Part shown: positions 1-6,763 of the stretch, piece by piece
Numbering within the stretch: the first letter of the stretch is position 1
Layout: each line of letters begins with the position of its first letter
NCBI GenBank assembly: GCA_050264575.1
Contig: JBLNGH010000215.1
Coordinates: 1 to 12,107 of the forward strand
DNA length: 12,107 nt
From: DASQFI01 sp050264575
GTDB taxonomy: Bacteria; Acidobacteriota; Vicinamibacteria; Vicinamibacterales; SCN-69-37
Direction: 5' to 3'
The notes under the pieces: generated by a model
Database searches by the model: none
The model's input: only the letters and a program-made list of their open reading frames with translations
What the model was told of the DNA's origin: nothing
Position numbers and translations under genes: made by a program

Positions 1-1049
1 GTGATGCGCGCGTTCGAGGCGATGACCTGCGGCATCTTGTCGCCGAACTGCACGGTCAGCTTCGCGTGCTCGTCCCGGAGCGTCGCGAGGTTGGTCTTCA
101 GCGTCTGGATCGCTTCGTTCCCGACGATGGCCGGCAGCGAGTCGATGGGCTTGTTCGCAGTCTGGAGCGCCTGGAATTGCTGGTACACGGCCTGTTTGCC
201 GACCAGCTCGAAACGGGCGTCGACGACCTGCTGTTGGAGCGCCGTCAGCTTCTGCAGGACGATGTTCTGCTTGTCGTCGACGGCGGACGCGTTGTTCGTT
301 TCCTTGTATTCCTGAAGCTTGTGCTCGCTCGCGTCTACCTTCGCGCGCTGTTCACGAAGCTGGTCGCTCAACCAGCTGTTCGCTTCCTTCGACGCGTTCA
401 ATCTCGACTCGAGCGTATAGACCTTGTACTGGTTGGCGACCTCATTGGCGGCCCAGGCGGCGTACTCGGCATCAGGCGATTTGTATTTGATCTCGACGAG
501 GCTCGACGCGCGGATGGGTGAGATGGTCAGCCCGGCTTGGAACTCATTGACCTTCGATGACTGCAGCAACGCGGCCTCAGCCTGGGCCGTCGTGGGCGCC
601 GGCTTCTCCCTGGGCTCGTTCGAGGACGTGAACCGCGAAATCCCTGCCCGCGCCGCGCCGATGAGCGCGCCCACGCTGAACGAAAACCTCGGAGAAGGCG
701 GAACGGCCTCCGGCCTGAAGCGCAGCTCGCGCGCGTCGACGACCCGCGCCGCAAGCGCACGGCTCTGGAGAATCTTGTGCTGCGTCGGAAGGAACCCATC
801 GTCGTACCACGCGTCCCGCTCCTGGAGCACCGTGTTGATCGACGTCGCTCGGCGGGCGCTCTTCTCGATCATGAGCTGCGCGGTCGCCTGGTAGATCGGC
901 ACCGTCCGTACGCTGTCGACGGCACCCGAGAGAAACACCAAAAGGAAACCGGGAATGGCGACCCAGCGCCGCTTGTAGAACACGCGGAGGTAGTGAGTCG
1001 GATGAAACGACTGCGCGGACGAGCGGCGGGCTTGTGCCGATTTGGTCAT
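1..1049 (-). CDS. GumC/Wzz-like chain-length determinant (co-polymerase), partial at left edge
   Basis: This is probably an inner-membrane polysaccharide co-polymerase that sets chain length and links the cytoplasmic side to the OPX exporter. The frame is open for 349 codons from ATG 1049 to the window edge, so the C-terminus is missing. A basic N-terminus is followed by a membrane helix at about residues 29-47, the Wzz-type segment (YQATAQLMIEK, 53-63), and a second conserved-looking block at 172-215 (SPDAEYAAWAANEVANQY). A long coiled coil follows at about 215-335. FGDKMPQVIA (335-344) matches the family's YGPKHPxVIA-type motif. Residues about 112-165 look like a low-complexity insertion. 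The start lies 10 bases after the upstream OPX stop, and an AGGA ribosome site overlaps that stop codon, so the two genes are probably coupled. Whether a tyrosine-kinase domain is fused at the missing C-terminus cannot be seen. Confidence 0.85.
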   Translation of the reverse strand, partial: MTKSAQARRSSAQSFHPTHYLRVFYKRRWVAIPGFLLVFLSGAVDSVRTVPIYQATAQLMIEKSARRATSINTVLQERDAWYDDGFLPTQHKILQSRALAARVVDARELRFRPEAVPPSPRFSFSVGALIGAARAGISRFTSSNEPREKPAPTTAQAEAALLQSSKVNEFQAGLTISPIRASSLVEIKYKSPDAEYAAWAANEVANQYKVYTLESRLNASKEANSWLSDQLREQRAKVDASEHKLQEYKETNNASAVDDKQNIVLQKLTALQQQVVDARFELVGKQAVYQQFQALQTANKPIDSLPAIVGNEAIQTLKTNLATLRDEHAKLTVQFGDKMPQVIASNARI

Positions 1050-1059
1050 TGTGACGGTC

Positions 1060-1881
1060 CTACATGATCCGCCGCGCGACGATGATGGTGTCGCCGGGTT
1101 GTACGATGTCTTCGAGCTTGACGTTCTTGATCTCTTCGGGCTCGGTCTTGCCGGGCGTCCTGCGCAGGATCTTGAGCCCGCGATGGGTGCCCTTCTCGGT
1201 CACGTCGCCCGCGAGCGCCAGCGCCTGCCGCACCGTCATCCCCGGCATGGCGGCATACGCGCCCGGCGATCGCACCTGTCCGGTAATCGTGACGAGCTGC
1301 CCCTTCGAGATACGGATGTGATCACCATCCCTGAGGGCGATGTTGCTGTCAGGGTCGCCCTTCTCGATGCCGCGCAGGCTCAGCGAGATGACCTCGGTCT
1401 CGGCCGCCGTCTGGCCGTCGCGCGGGGGCGCGACACGGACCACGAGCACCTCGTCGCCGGCGTCGGCCGTCGTCATGCCGGCCTTCACGAGGGCGTCGAA
1501 CACGCGCAGCTCGCCGGCGAACTTCAGCTCGCCGGGCGCCTTGACCGCGCCGGTGATTGAGATTCTCTTGCTCTCGATCGGCTCGAACTCGACGCGAACC
1601 TGCGGATTGCGGACCCAATCGCCGTCGAGCCGCTTCCGGATGTCGGCCTCGAGCTCGGACGCCGTGAACCCGGCCGCCTTCAGGCGTCCGAGGAACGGAT
1701 AGGCGATCATGCCGTCGGCGTCGACCGGGAACTTGCCCGAGAAATCCGGTACGCCGAGGACCGTAATGGTCAGGTAGTCCCGCGGAACAATCTTCGGGCT
1801 GGGTTGCTGGGCCGCCGCTCCCGCCGTGGACGCGGCCAGGAGACACGTCAGCACTCCCGCGCGCCAGAAGTTAGTAGCCAT
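1060..1881 (-). CDS. OPX polysaccharide export protein (Wza/GumB-like, short form)
   Basis: This is a periplasmic/outer-membrane exporter subunit for exopolysaccharide, 273 residues long. A signal peptide (about 1-24, cleavage after AGAAA) leads into a Poly_export domain (about 28-103, with IVPRDYLTITV and a DGMIAYPFLG motif). Two SLBB beta-grasp domains follow: SITGAVKAPGELKF begins the first (about 106-192) and TITGQVRSPGAYA the second (about 196-270). There is no lipobox cysteine at the cleavage site. The protein ends right after the second SLBB domain, so it lacks the C-terminal amphipathic helix that forms the outer-membrane pore in E. coli Wza. The ATG at 1881 is chosen because a signal peptide follows and GGAGG (1893-1897) lies 11 bases upstream; the frame stays open further upstream only because it shadows the barrel gene. 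It overlaps the barrel gene by 11 bases, which suggests translational coupling and a shared function. Confidence 0.92.
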   Translation of the reverse strand: MATNFWRAGVLTCLLAASTAGAAAQQPSPKIVPRDYLTITVLGVPDFSGKFPVDADGMIAYPFLGRLKAAGFTASELEADIRKRLDGDWVRNPQVRVEFEPIESKRISITGAVKAPGELKFAGELRVFDALVKAGMTTADAGDEVLVVRVAPPRDGQTAAETEVISLSLRGIEKGDPDSNIALRDGDHIRISKGQLVTITGQVRSPGAYAAMPGMTVRQALALAGDVTEKGTHRGLKILRRTPGKTEPEEIKNVKLEDIVQPGDTIIVARRIM

Positions 1882-3112
1882 ACGTGAACGATCCTCCGAC
1901 CTTGAATCCCTCGTACTCTCGGAACGCGGTCTCTGAACGGCGCTGGTTGTAATCGACGTCGAAACCCACGCGGATGTATTCACCCAGACGGCGGCCGACG
2001 CCCGCGCCAAATGTGGTGAACCGATCGCGCTGCCGGGCGAGGGGCTCGCCCCTGCCGTCGACCAGCACGCCCTGGTATGACAAACGCGCGCCGCCGGCAC
2101 GTCCGACGACGTCCCAGGCGTAGCCGAGCGCCTGTTTGACGTCGACATTCGCGCTCGTGATGACGAAGTACGGCGAGTCCACCTGCAGCGAGTAGTCGAG
2201 ATTGCGGTCGACTTTGACGCCGAACCTCGTCGACTCGCGCATCACGTAGCCGACATCGACGGCGGCCACAACCCCTGAGAAGTCAGGAACGATCGGGCTC
2301 TTGGCGTCGAACCGGCGATAGCCGACGGAGGCCTTGCCCGAGATGAGCGCCGACGGCTTGAGTTCGAGCCCGGGGAGAATCGTGACGCTGTCGCTGTCGC
2401 GAGTGCGCGAGAACTCGAAGGTGTCGTACGACACGCCGGTCTTGACGACGAACGTCGTCAACGGCGTCAGATCGATGCGGAACGCGAGGCCGCCTTCCGT
2501 CACCTCGCGATTGAGGGCGGCCCGCACGAGCGCGTCACCGGGTTCCTCGTCGCCGAAATCGATCTGTTCGCGACGCACGTCCACGTCGATGCGGCTGCGT
2601 CCGCCGAGGTCCACGCGCGTACCGGCTGCCGCATTGACGCGGTTCTGCCGGACCCGCTGATCGATCTCGAGGTTGGGACGCTGCCGGGTGCTGATCACGC
2701 CACCGGCCAGGTACGGCGTCGCGGCTGCCATGTCGAACTCGAGCTTGCCCGTCTGGCTGGTATTGAGCGATCGCTGCCCGGCGGATTCCTGGAAGTAGGT
2801 CCACTCGACGAGCGTCTGCGTGCTGAGCCGCGCGCGTCCAATCCGCAGCCACGTGTCGACGCCGGGCCCGAACGTCACCGTGAAGTCCTTCGTCGGCCGC
2901 TCTGCGGCGTTGAACACGTTGGTATCCACGCCGAGATTCCGGATGGAGAATCGCGGACTCAGTGCCAGCGGGCCCAGATGCATTTGAGCGTTCTCCGCCG
3001 GATCGCCTGCGGACTGCGCCCGGGCCGCCGATGGCAACAGTCCGATTGACAGGAAGACCGTCAGAGCCGCACCAGGCACGGCCCGCTTCAGATGCCGATT
3101 GACAAGAGACAC
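1871..3112 (-). CDS. Outer-membrane beta-barrel protein, probable polysaccharide export porin
   Basis: The protein is 413 residues from the chosen GTG start. The signal peptide (SLVNRHLKRAV, a hydrophobic stretch, cleavage near AARAQ) is followed by repeated alternating amphipathic strands such as TFVVKTGVSYDTFEF, KASVGYRRF and YIRVGFDVDY. It ends in the aromatic C-terminus SFTYGY, typical of outer-membrane barrels. It resembles the putative beta-barrel porins (BBP2-like) found in exopolysaccharide clusters, but I cannot assign a family with certainty. The immediate overlap with a short OPX gene suggests that it provides the outer-membrane pore, as Wzp porins do for OPX proteins in Myxococcus. 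An in-frame TTG at 3130 is possible, but it sits at the foot of a strong stem-loop. GTG 3112 gives a cleaner signal peptide, with a weak GGGGCAG ribosome site at 3122-3128. Confidence 0.82.
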   Translation of the reverse strand: MSLVNRHLKRAVPGAALTVFLSIGLLPSAARAQSAGDPAENAQMHLGPLALSPRFSIRNLGVDTNVFNAAERPTKDFTVTFGPGVDTWLRIGRARLSTQTLVEWTYFQESAGQRSLNTSQTGKLEFDMAAATPYLAGGVISTRQRPNLEIDQRVRQNRVNAAAGTRVDLGGRSRIDVDVRREQIDFGDEEPGDALVRAALNREVTEGGLAFRIDLTPLTTFVVKTGVSYDTFEFSRTRDSDSVTILPGLELKPSALISGKASVGYRRFDAKSPIVPDFSGVVAAVDVGYVMRESTRFGVKVDRNLDYSLQVDSPYFVITSANVDVKQALGYAWDVVGRAGGARLSYQGVLVDGRGEPLARQRDRFTTFGAGVGRRLGEYIRVGFDVDYNQRRSETAFREYEGFKVGGSFTYGY

Positions 3113-3125
3113 GTCAGTTGACTGC

Positions 3126-3157
3126 CCCAAGCCGGCGCCTGCCCGCGCCGGCTCGGG
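3126..3157 (-). promoter_or_regulatory. Strong intercistronic stem-loop
   Basis: Arms at 3126-3138 and 3145-3157 form a 13-base-pair stem in minus-strand RNA, with one G-U pair and a six-base loop. It lies between the small secreted protein gene and the barrel gene. No U-tract follows, so it is not a classical terminator. Its 3' arm runs into the weak ribosome site of the barrel gene. It may set RNA stability, processing or translation of the downstream genes. Confidence 0.6.
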
Positions 3158-3205
3158 AGAAGAATGTGTAGTGGTGGACGAAGACGTGGAGGTTGGCCGG
3201 TTGAC

Positions 3206-3646
3206 TTATTTGCTCGCGCTGCGCGTGCCGATGGCGACTGCCGAAGCGGCGCCCGCCGCGGCGGCAAGCAGCCACGCGGCTGCCGGTTTCTTTCCACACT
3301 CGATGTTCACGTCGGTCTTCGACGTATGCGCGGCCGAGAGCTCGAACGGACCCTCGGTGCAGACGATCTTGTTCTGTTTCTGATTGAGCAACTCGACCAG
3401 CATCTTCTGGTTCAGCTCGACCTTGTCGAAGTTGAACTGCCCTTGGCCGCTGAGCGGCTGGGTCGCGACGACCTGACCGGTCTGCGGATTGCGGAGCTGG
3501 ACTGAATAGTCGTCGTACGGCTTCTTCGCCTCGTCGGTAGCCTTGCCGCCAAGAACGCCGGAGGCCTGTTGGGCCAAAGTGAGCGGTGCCATACCCACCG
3601 CAATGAAGAGCGCAAGCATGATTGCCACGATCCGTCGGGTGATCAT
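3206..3646 (-). CDS. Small secreted Ig-like (carboxypeptidase-regulatory/Cna-B-like) protein with C-terminal membrane helix
   Basis: The 146-residue protein is of unknown function. A signal peptide spans about 1-25 (MITRRIVAIMLALF, cleavage near TLAQQ). Residues 28-118 read like a carboxypeptidase-regulatory or Cna-B type beta-sandwich: GVLGGKATDEAKKPYDDYSVQLR, GQFNFDKVELNQKMLVEL. Two cysteines (96 and 117) could form a disulfide. A KKP then leads into an alanine-rich hydrophobic helix (122-140) and a short basic tail (TRSASK). That tripartite end looks like a membrane anchor or sorting signal, but it carries no PEP or LPXTG motif. Start ATG 3646 has GAGAGGG seven bases upstream. It is preceded by an AT-rich promoter-like gap and followed by a strong stem-loop and the export genes, so it may be a surface or periplasmic accessory of the exporter. 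The domain call is by pattern only. Confidence 0.75.
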   Translation of the reverse strand: MITRRIVAIMLALFIAVGMAPLTLAQQASGVLGGKATDEAKKPYDDYSVQLRNPQTGQVVATQPLSGQGQFNFDKVELNQKMLVELLNQKQNKIVCTEGPFELSAAHTSKTDVNIECGKKPAAAWLLAAAAGAASAVAIGTRSASK

Positions 3647-3747
3647 CTCCCTACCCTCTCATGAGACCGAGACCGAATACCACGAAAGTTAGATGACGGA
3701 TTGTCGGCGAACACATCAGGAAGAGTCAAGTCAGCCCAGAAGCAGAA

Positions 3748-3777
3748 TGTATCGAAAACAGGCCTGAAAAGTGGCAA
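3748..3777 (-). promoter_or_regulatory. Candidate sigma-70-type promoter of the export genes
   Basis: Reading the minus strand, TTGCCA (3777-3772, five of six bases of the -35 consensus) is followed after 18 bases by GATACA (3753-3748), a poor -10. The gap at 3647-3791 is clearly richer in A and T than the surrounding coding DNA. Transcription would begin about 95 bases before the small secreted protein gene. The assignment is weak without mapping of the start site. Confidence 0.35.
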
Positions 3778-3787
3778 AAATGATACA
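3748..3787. repeat. Inverted repeat around the candidate promoter (possible operator)
   Basis: TGTATC (3748-3753) and GATACA (3782-3787) are perfect inverted copies 28 bases apart. They enclose the perfect palindrome CAGGCCTG (3759-3766) and the word AAGTGGC (3769-3775). The outer repeat covers the candidate -10 and extends past the -35, as an operator might. Six-base arms are short, so chance is possible. Confidence 0.35.
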
Positions 3788-3791
3788 GCCC

Positions 3792-5228
3792 CTATTTGCG
3801 CGGTGTCAGAAGGGATCTCGCAACATTGAGTTGTCTCACTTTCCGGTAGAGGTTCGTGCGCTGGATTCCCAGCGCCTTCGCCGCCTCCCCGACCCTTCCG
3901 TGGTGCCGCATGAGGACGGCGCTGATGCAGTCCCGCTCGAACCGGGCTTTCGCGTCGCGCAGGGTCAGGCCCGGGTCAATCCTGGCGGCCAGGCCATCGA
4001 GGCTGGCGTGTTCCAGCAGGTCCTCGAGCTGCACGACGGGCTTCCTCGTTCCGCGGACCAGAGTCCCGACCACCTGCTGCAACTCACGGGCGTTGTCATG
4101 CCACGGGAGCGCGGAGAGCAGTACCAAGGCCGTCCGGCTGAAGCTCTTTTGCGGAACGCTATGGTTCTCGCAGGCGCGCCGCAGGAAGTGCGCGGCCAGT
4201 GCCGGGATGTCCTCGCGCCGCCGCCGCAGTGGCGGCATCTCGATCAGGTTTTGCGTCAACCGCTCGTAGAGGTCCCGGCGCAGACGTCCATCCACGACAG
4301 CCGTGTCGACTTCCGGATCGAGGATGGCGATCGCGCGGACGTCGATCTCGGCGAGCGCGCGCTTCTCGGCGACCATCGCCTCGCGATCGCGGAGGAGCCG
4401 CGCGAGACGACTCTGGACCCGAGCCGGCGCCTCGACCAGATGCAGGAGCAGCAGCGTGCCGCCGTTGGCCTGCACCAGGGCGCTCGTGCGACTGACGCGA
4501 TCGGTCAGCGGCGGCTTGGCGTCGTGTTGCCGGCGGTCGGCGGTGACGCCGAACAGCCGGCGCTCGAGGTCCTGCGGCGATTCATCCGCACAATCCACGA
4601 CAACGAAGGGCGTCTCGCCAGCGTCATCAGCGCACCGGTGAATGGTCCGTGCCATCAGCTCGCGGCCGGTGCCTGGCTCCCCCGAGATGAGCACGCCGCC
4701 GCGATTCCCGGCCGCACGGTGGACGAGCTCGACGATCGATCGCATCGCGGCCGATTGCGCGAACAAGGGCTCGACCCCGGGCACGAAGGCGCCGGGCGCG
4801 TCGACCCCAGCGCGATCGCGCGCGTTGGCGGCGATGACGACCACGTCCCGCTCGTCGAACGGCCACGGCAGCAGATCGACGGCGCCGGCATCCAGCGCCT
4901 CGCCTGCCGCCAATGGGTTGGCCGGATCGATGATCGCCGCAAGCGGCAGCTGGGGATGTTTCGCGCGCAACACGCGGATGGACCCCAGCGCCGTGCGATC
5001 GTCGACGAGATCGGCGACGCAAAGCGTGAATCGCCGGCTCGCCAGGAGCTGGAGCGCTTCGCTGAGGTCCGAGGCTGCCGTCACGTCGAGCCCGCCACGC
5101 GCCAGGCGGTCGCGCACGGCTGACCGATCGCGCGACGAAGCCTCGAGGTACAGGATCGCCGCGTTGTCGGTGATCTTGTCGGCAGCCGCTGCCTCAGCCG
5201 TCCGGCCCGCCATGAGCTCTGACGCCAT
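3792..5228 (-). CDS. NtrC-like regulator with degenerate receiver and degenerate AAA+ domain, intact Fis HTH
   Basis: The protein has 478 residues in NtrC order: receiver (about 24-138), AAA+ (about 150-390) and Fis-type helix-turn-helix (about 432-468, GRVGEAAKALGIQRTNLYRK). The receiver keeps Asp73 in VADL, but the N-terminal acidic pair is replaced (ILYLEA) and the conserved lysine is Trp122 (PWPF), so phosphorylation signalling is doubtful. In the AAA+ domain, Walker A reads GEPGTGRE (183-190), with Arg for Lys. Walker B reads GTLLLLHL (257-264), where the family has GTLFLDEI. The GAFTGA sigma-54 contact loop expected near 228-245 is absent. RRDLYERL and PPLRRRREDIPALA (332 onward) and the sensor II region (NARELQ) are kept. 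It probably binds DNA without driving sigma-54 RNA polymerase, as known for TyrR and Rhodobacter capsulatus NtrC. The start ATG overlaps the lipoprotein stop (TGATG). An internal ATG at 5213 is an alternative. Confidence 0.9.
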   Translation of the reverse strand: MASELMAGRTAEAAAADKITDNAAILYLEASSRDRSAVRDRLARGGLDVTAASDLSEALQLLASRRFTLCVADLVDDRTALGSIRVLRAKHPQLPLAAIIDPANPLAAGEALDAGAVDLLPWPFDERDVVVIAANARDRAGVDAPGAFVPGVEPLFAQSAAMRSIVELVHRAAGNRGGVLISGEPGTGRELMARTIHRCADDAGETPFVVVDCADESPQDLERRLFGVTADRRQHDAKPPLTDRVSRTSALVQANGGTLLLLHLVEAPARVQSRLARLLRDREAMVAEKRALAEIDVRAIAILDPEVDTAVVDGRLRRDLYERLTQNLIEMPPLRRRREDIPALAAHFLRRACENHSVPQKSFSRTALVLLSALPWHDNARELQQVVGTLVRGTRKPVVQLEDLLEHASLDGLAARIDPGLTLRDAKARFERDCISAVLMRHHGRVGEAAKALGIQRTNLYRKVRQLNVARSLLTPRK

Positions 5229-5836
5229 CAGCGCCCGTCGCCCCCCTTCTTCGGCGGCGGCACGACGTCAAATCTGCCGTCGCCGTCGGAATCCTGTTCG
5301 ACGTGATCGAACGCGCCGTCGGCTCGATACACCAACCGGCGGCTGGCGAACCCTTTCCCGTCGAGATCGAGCTCGACGCGCGCCAGCTGACCCTCCGCAT
5401 AGGTCTCCCACTTGTCGATCCGGCCGTCGAAGTCCGTGTCTTCTTCGGTGTGGCTGATGACGCCGTTCTCATAGAACTCGCGGCGCGTGATCTTGCCGTT
5501 GAACTGTGTGGCGACCTCTACGCGCTCGAGAACGGACTCCTGCAACCCGGCGACGCTCCCCGTCCTGGAGCCAGGCACGTAGTATTCCCACCGATCGGGC
5601 CGTTCATCCGCGTTGAGATCGATTTCGATGTACTTCACCCGTACGCCTTCCATGTGCGCGCGCGTGTCGATCTTGCCGTCACCGTTCTTGTCCGAGCGCA
5701 GTTCCTCGAGCCGGCCGGTCTGTTTGTTGTAGACGGGCGTCGCGCGGTCGCCCTCGCGCTGGTCCGGCTCCTGCCGGCATCCAGCACTCGCGATAGCCGC
5801 GATCGTGACCGCGATGAAAATGTGTCGTGATCTCAC
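5228..5836 (-). CDS. Lipoprotein with repeated calcium-binding (EF-hand/dockerin-like) loops
   Basis: The product is about 202 residues from GTG 5836. The N-terminus RSRHIFIAVTIAAIASAGC is a lipoprotein signal with the cysteine at position 20, so the mature protein is probably lipid-anchored in the envelope. The rest carries repeated acidic loops of the DxDxDGxxD type: DKNGDGKID (49-57), DLNADERPD (73-81), DTDFDGRID (133-141), a degenerate DLDGKGFAS, and DSDGDGRFD (182-190). Several are followed by aromatic residues (RWEYY, KWETY). These look like calcium-binding loops, but the exact fold and function are not recognised. The frame extends upstream to GTG 5884, but that start would put 35 residues before the cysteine, so 5836 is preferred. 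Neither start has a strong ribosome site. Its stop overlaps the regulator start by one base. Confidence 0.8.
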   Translation of the reverse strand: MRSRHIFIAVTIAAIASAGCRQEPDQREGDRATPVYNKQTGRLEELRSDKNGDGKIDTRAHMEGVRVKYIEIDLNADERPDRWEYYVPGSRTGSVAGLQESVLERVEVATQFNGKITRREFYENGVISHTEEDTDFDGRIDKWETYAEGQLARVELDLDGKGFASRRLVYRADGAFDHVEQDSDGDGRFDVVPPPKKGGDGR

Positions 5837-5961
5837 GAGCTTGAGAGCTGACTGACCGCCGACATGAGATCGCCCGGCCGGCACAGCTTCGCCCCGTCAC
5901 TTACAGGGGATTGGTTACCGCTGTCGTGAAAAACGTGCGGGCCGCGTTGTTCCGCAGCCTG

Positions 5962-6543
5962 TCAGTACGGCCGAATGTCCGCGGCGTCGACTTCGACGCT
6001 CACCCCGCGTCCGATCAAATCCACGCTCAGAATCAGCCTCGTGTGCGGACCTTTGCGCACGAGCCGTCCGATCACACCGCGCAACGGCCCCCATTGCACT
6101 TCGACCATCATGCCTTCGTGAATCAACGGACACGGGTCGTAGCGCAGTTCACTTGCAACGAGGGTTCTGAGACTTTCGATCTCGACGTTGGGAATCGGCG
6201 CCGGTTGCCCTTCGAAACACACGAGGCTCACGACGCCGGAGCACTTCAACACCGACAACGACTCGGACGGATCGATGCGCGTGAAGCAGTAGCCAGGAAA
6301 CAGAGGCCAGTCGATCCGCTTCTTCCGATCCTTCCACCGGCTCCAGCGGGTGATCGTCGGAAGAAACGCTTCGATCTCCTTGTCCTCGAGCTGGCTCACG
6401 ACGGCGGCCTCGTGTCTGGACCGCGTCCAGACCGCGAACCACGCGGCGTCTGTATCAACTCCAGCGCGGAGAGGTGGCCGCTCGGCCTCGCTGCCAAGGG
6501 GGGAGTGCGGTGGCGGGTGCACCAGCGTGGCGCGCAACGACAT
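5962..6543 (-). CDS. NusG-family transcription antiterminator (UpxY/RfaH-like paralogue)
   Basis: This is a specialised NusG paralogue that would travel with RNA polymerase and suppress pausing and termination in the downstream exopolysaccharide genes. It has 193 residues. The NGN domain (about 33-130) contains WFAVWTRSRHEAAV, the EAFLPTITRWSRWKDRKKRIDWPLFPGYCF signature region at 58-87, and GVVSLV. The C-terminal KOW domain (about 143-193) contains VQWGPLRGVIGRLV. Its place at the head of a polysaccharide locus, rather than beside secE and ribosomal protein genes, marks it as a paralogue. ATG 6543 is chosen because AGAGAGG lies five bases upstream; the frame stays open 45 codons further but that stretch looks non-coding. 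A start-proximal Pro-rich tail (residues 8-30) precedes the NGN domain. Confidence 0.9.
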   Translation of the reverse strand: MSLRATLVHPPPHSPLGSEAERPPLRAGVDTDAAWFAVWTRSRHEAAVVSQLEDKEIEAFLPTITRWSRWKDRKKRIDWPLFPGYCFTRIDPSESLSVLKCSGVVSLVCFEGQPAPIPNVEIESLRTLVASELRYDPCPLIHEGMMVEVQWGPLRGVIGRLVRKGPHTRLILSVDLIGRGVSVEVDAADIRPY

Positions 6544-6696
6544 CCGGACCTCTCTAAAATCAATATCGACTCCTGCCGCAATTCCTTCAGCCCGCAGCAC
6601 TTGGCGGACCAACGGACAGGCGCGGCGGATGCGCGGCCCCGGCCGGCTCCGCCGTTCGACTCCACAAAAGGGGGGCAAGCGGCGTACCAGGGGTCA

Positions 6697-6718
6697 GCCG
6701 TATCGGAATCGATACGGC
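6697..6718. repeat. Perfect 9-bp inverted repeat, possible operator or RNA hairpin
   Basis: GCCGTATCG (6697-6705) and CGATACGGC (6710-6718) are perfect inverted copies with a four-base spacer. It lies in the leader of the NusG-like gene, about 155 bases before its start codon. It could be a dimeric repressor or activator site, or a short RNA hairpin. No U-run follows on the minus strand. Confidence 0.5.
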
Positions 6719-6731
6719 CCGCGGCCGTGCG

Positions 6732-6763
6732 AAGTGGCGTAAGTGATTTTTCCGTGGCCACTT
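6732..6763. repeat. Inverted repeat AAGTGGC/GCCACTT
   Basis: AAGTGGC (6732-6738) and GCCACTT (6757-6763) are perfect inverted copies 18 bases apart. The same word occurs once in the gap before the small secreted protein gene (3769-3775). It may be a paired half-site, but seven bases can recur by chance. Confidence 0.35.

Noticed and set aside
1882..2148. An 89-residue N-terminal extension of the OPX protein.
   Set aside because: It lies wholly inside the barrel gene in another frame and would bury the signal peptide; ATG 1881 has its own GGAGG.
3647..3791. A sigma-54 promoter upstream of the export genes.
   Set aside because: No GG and GC pair at the required 10-base spacing; the best alignment (TTTGC on the minus strand) has TG instead of GG at -24.
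3771..5123. A 450-codon plus-strand open frame opposite the regulator gene.
   Set aside because: It is an antisense shadow of a high-GC gene; its translation has no recognisable domain and the minus-strand product has clear NtrC-type architecture.
5913..5923. Minus-strand CAGCGGTAACC, partly ops-like, just downstream of the NusG-like gene.
   Set aside because: Only the GCGGTA core matches, too short to call.
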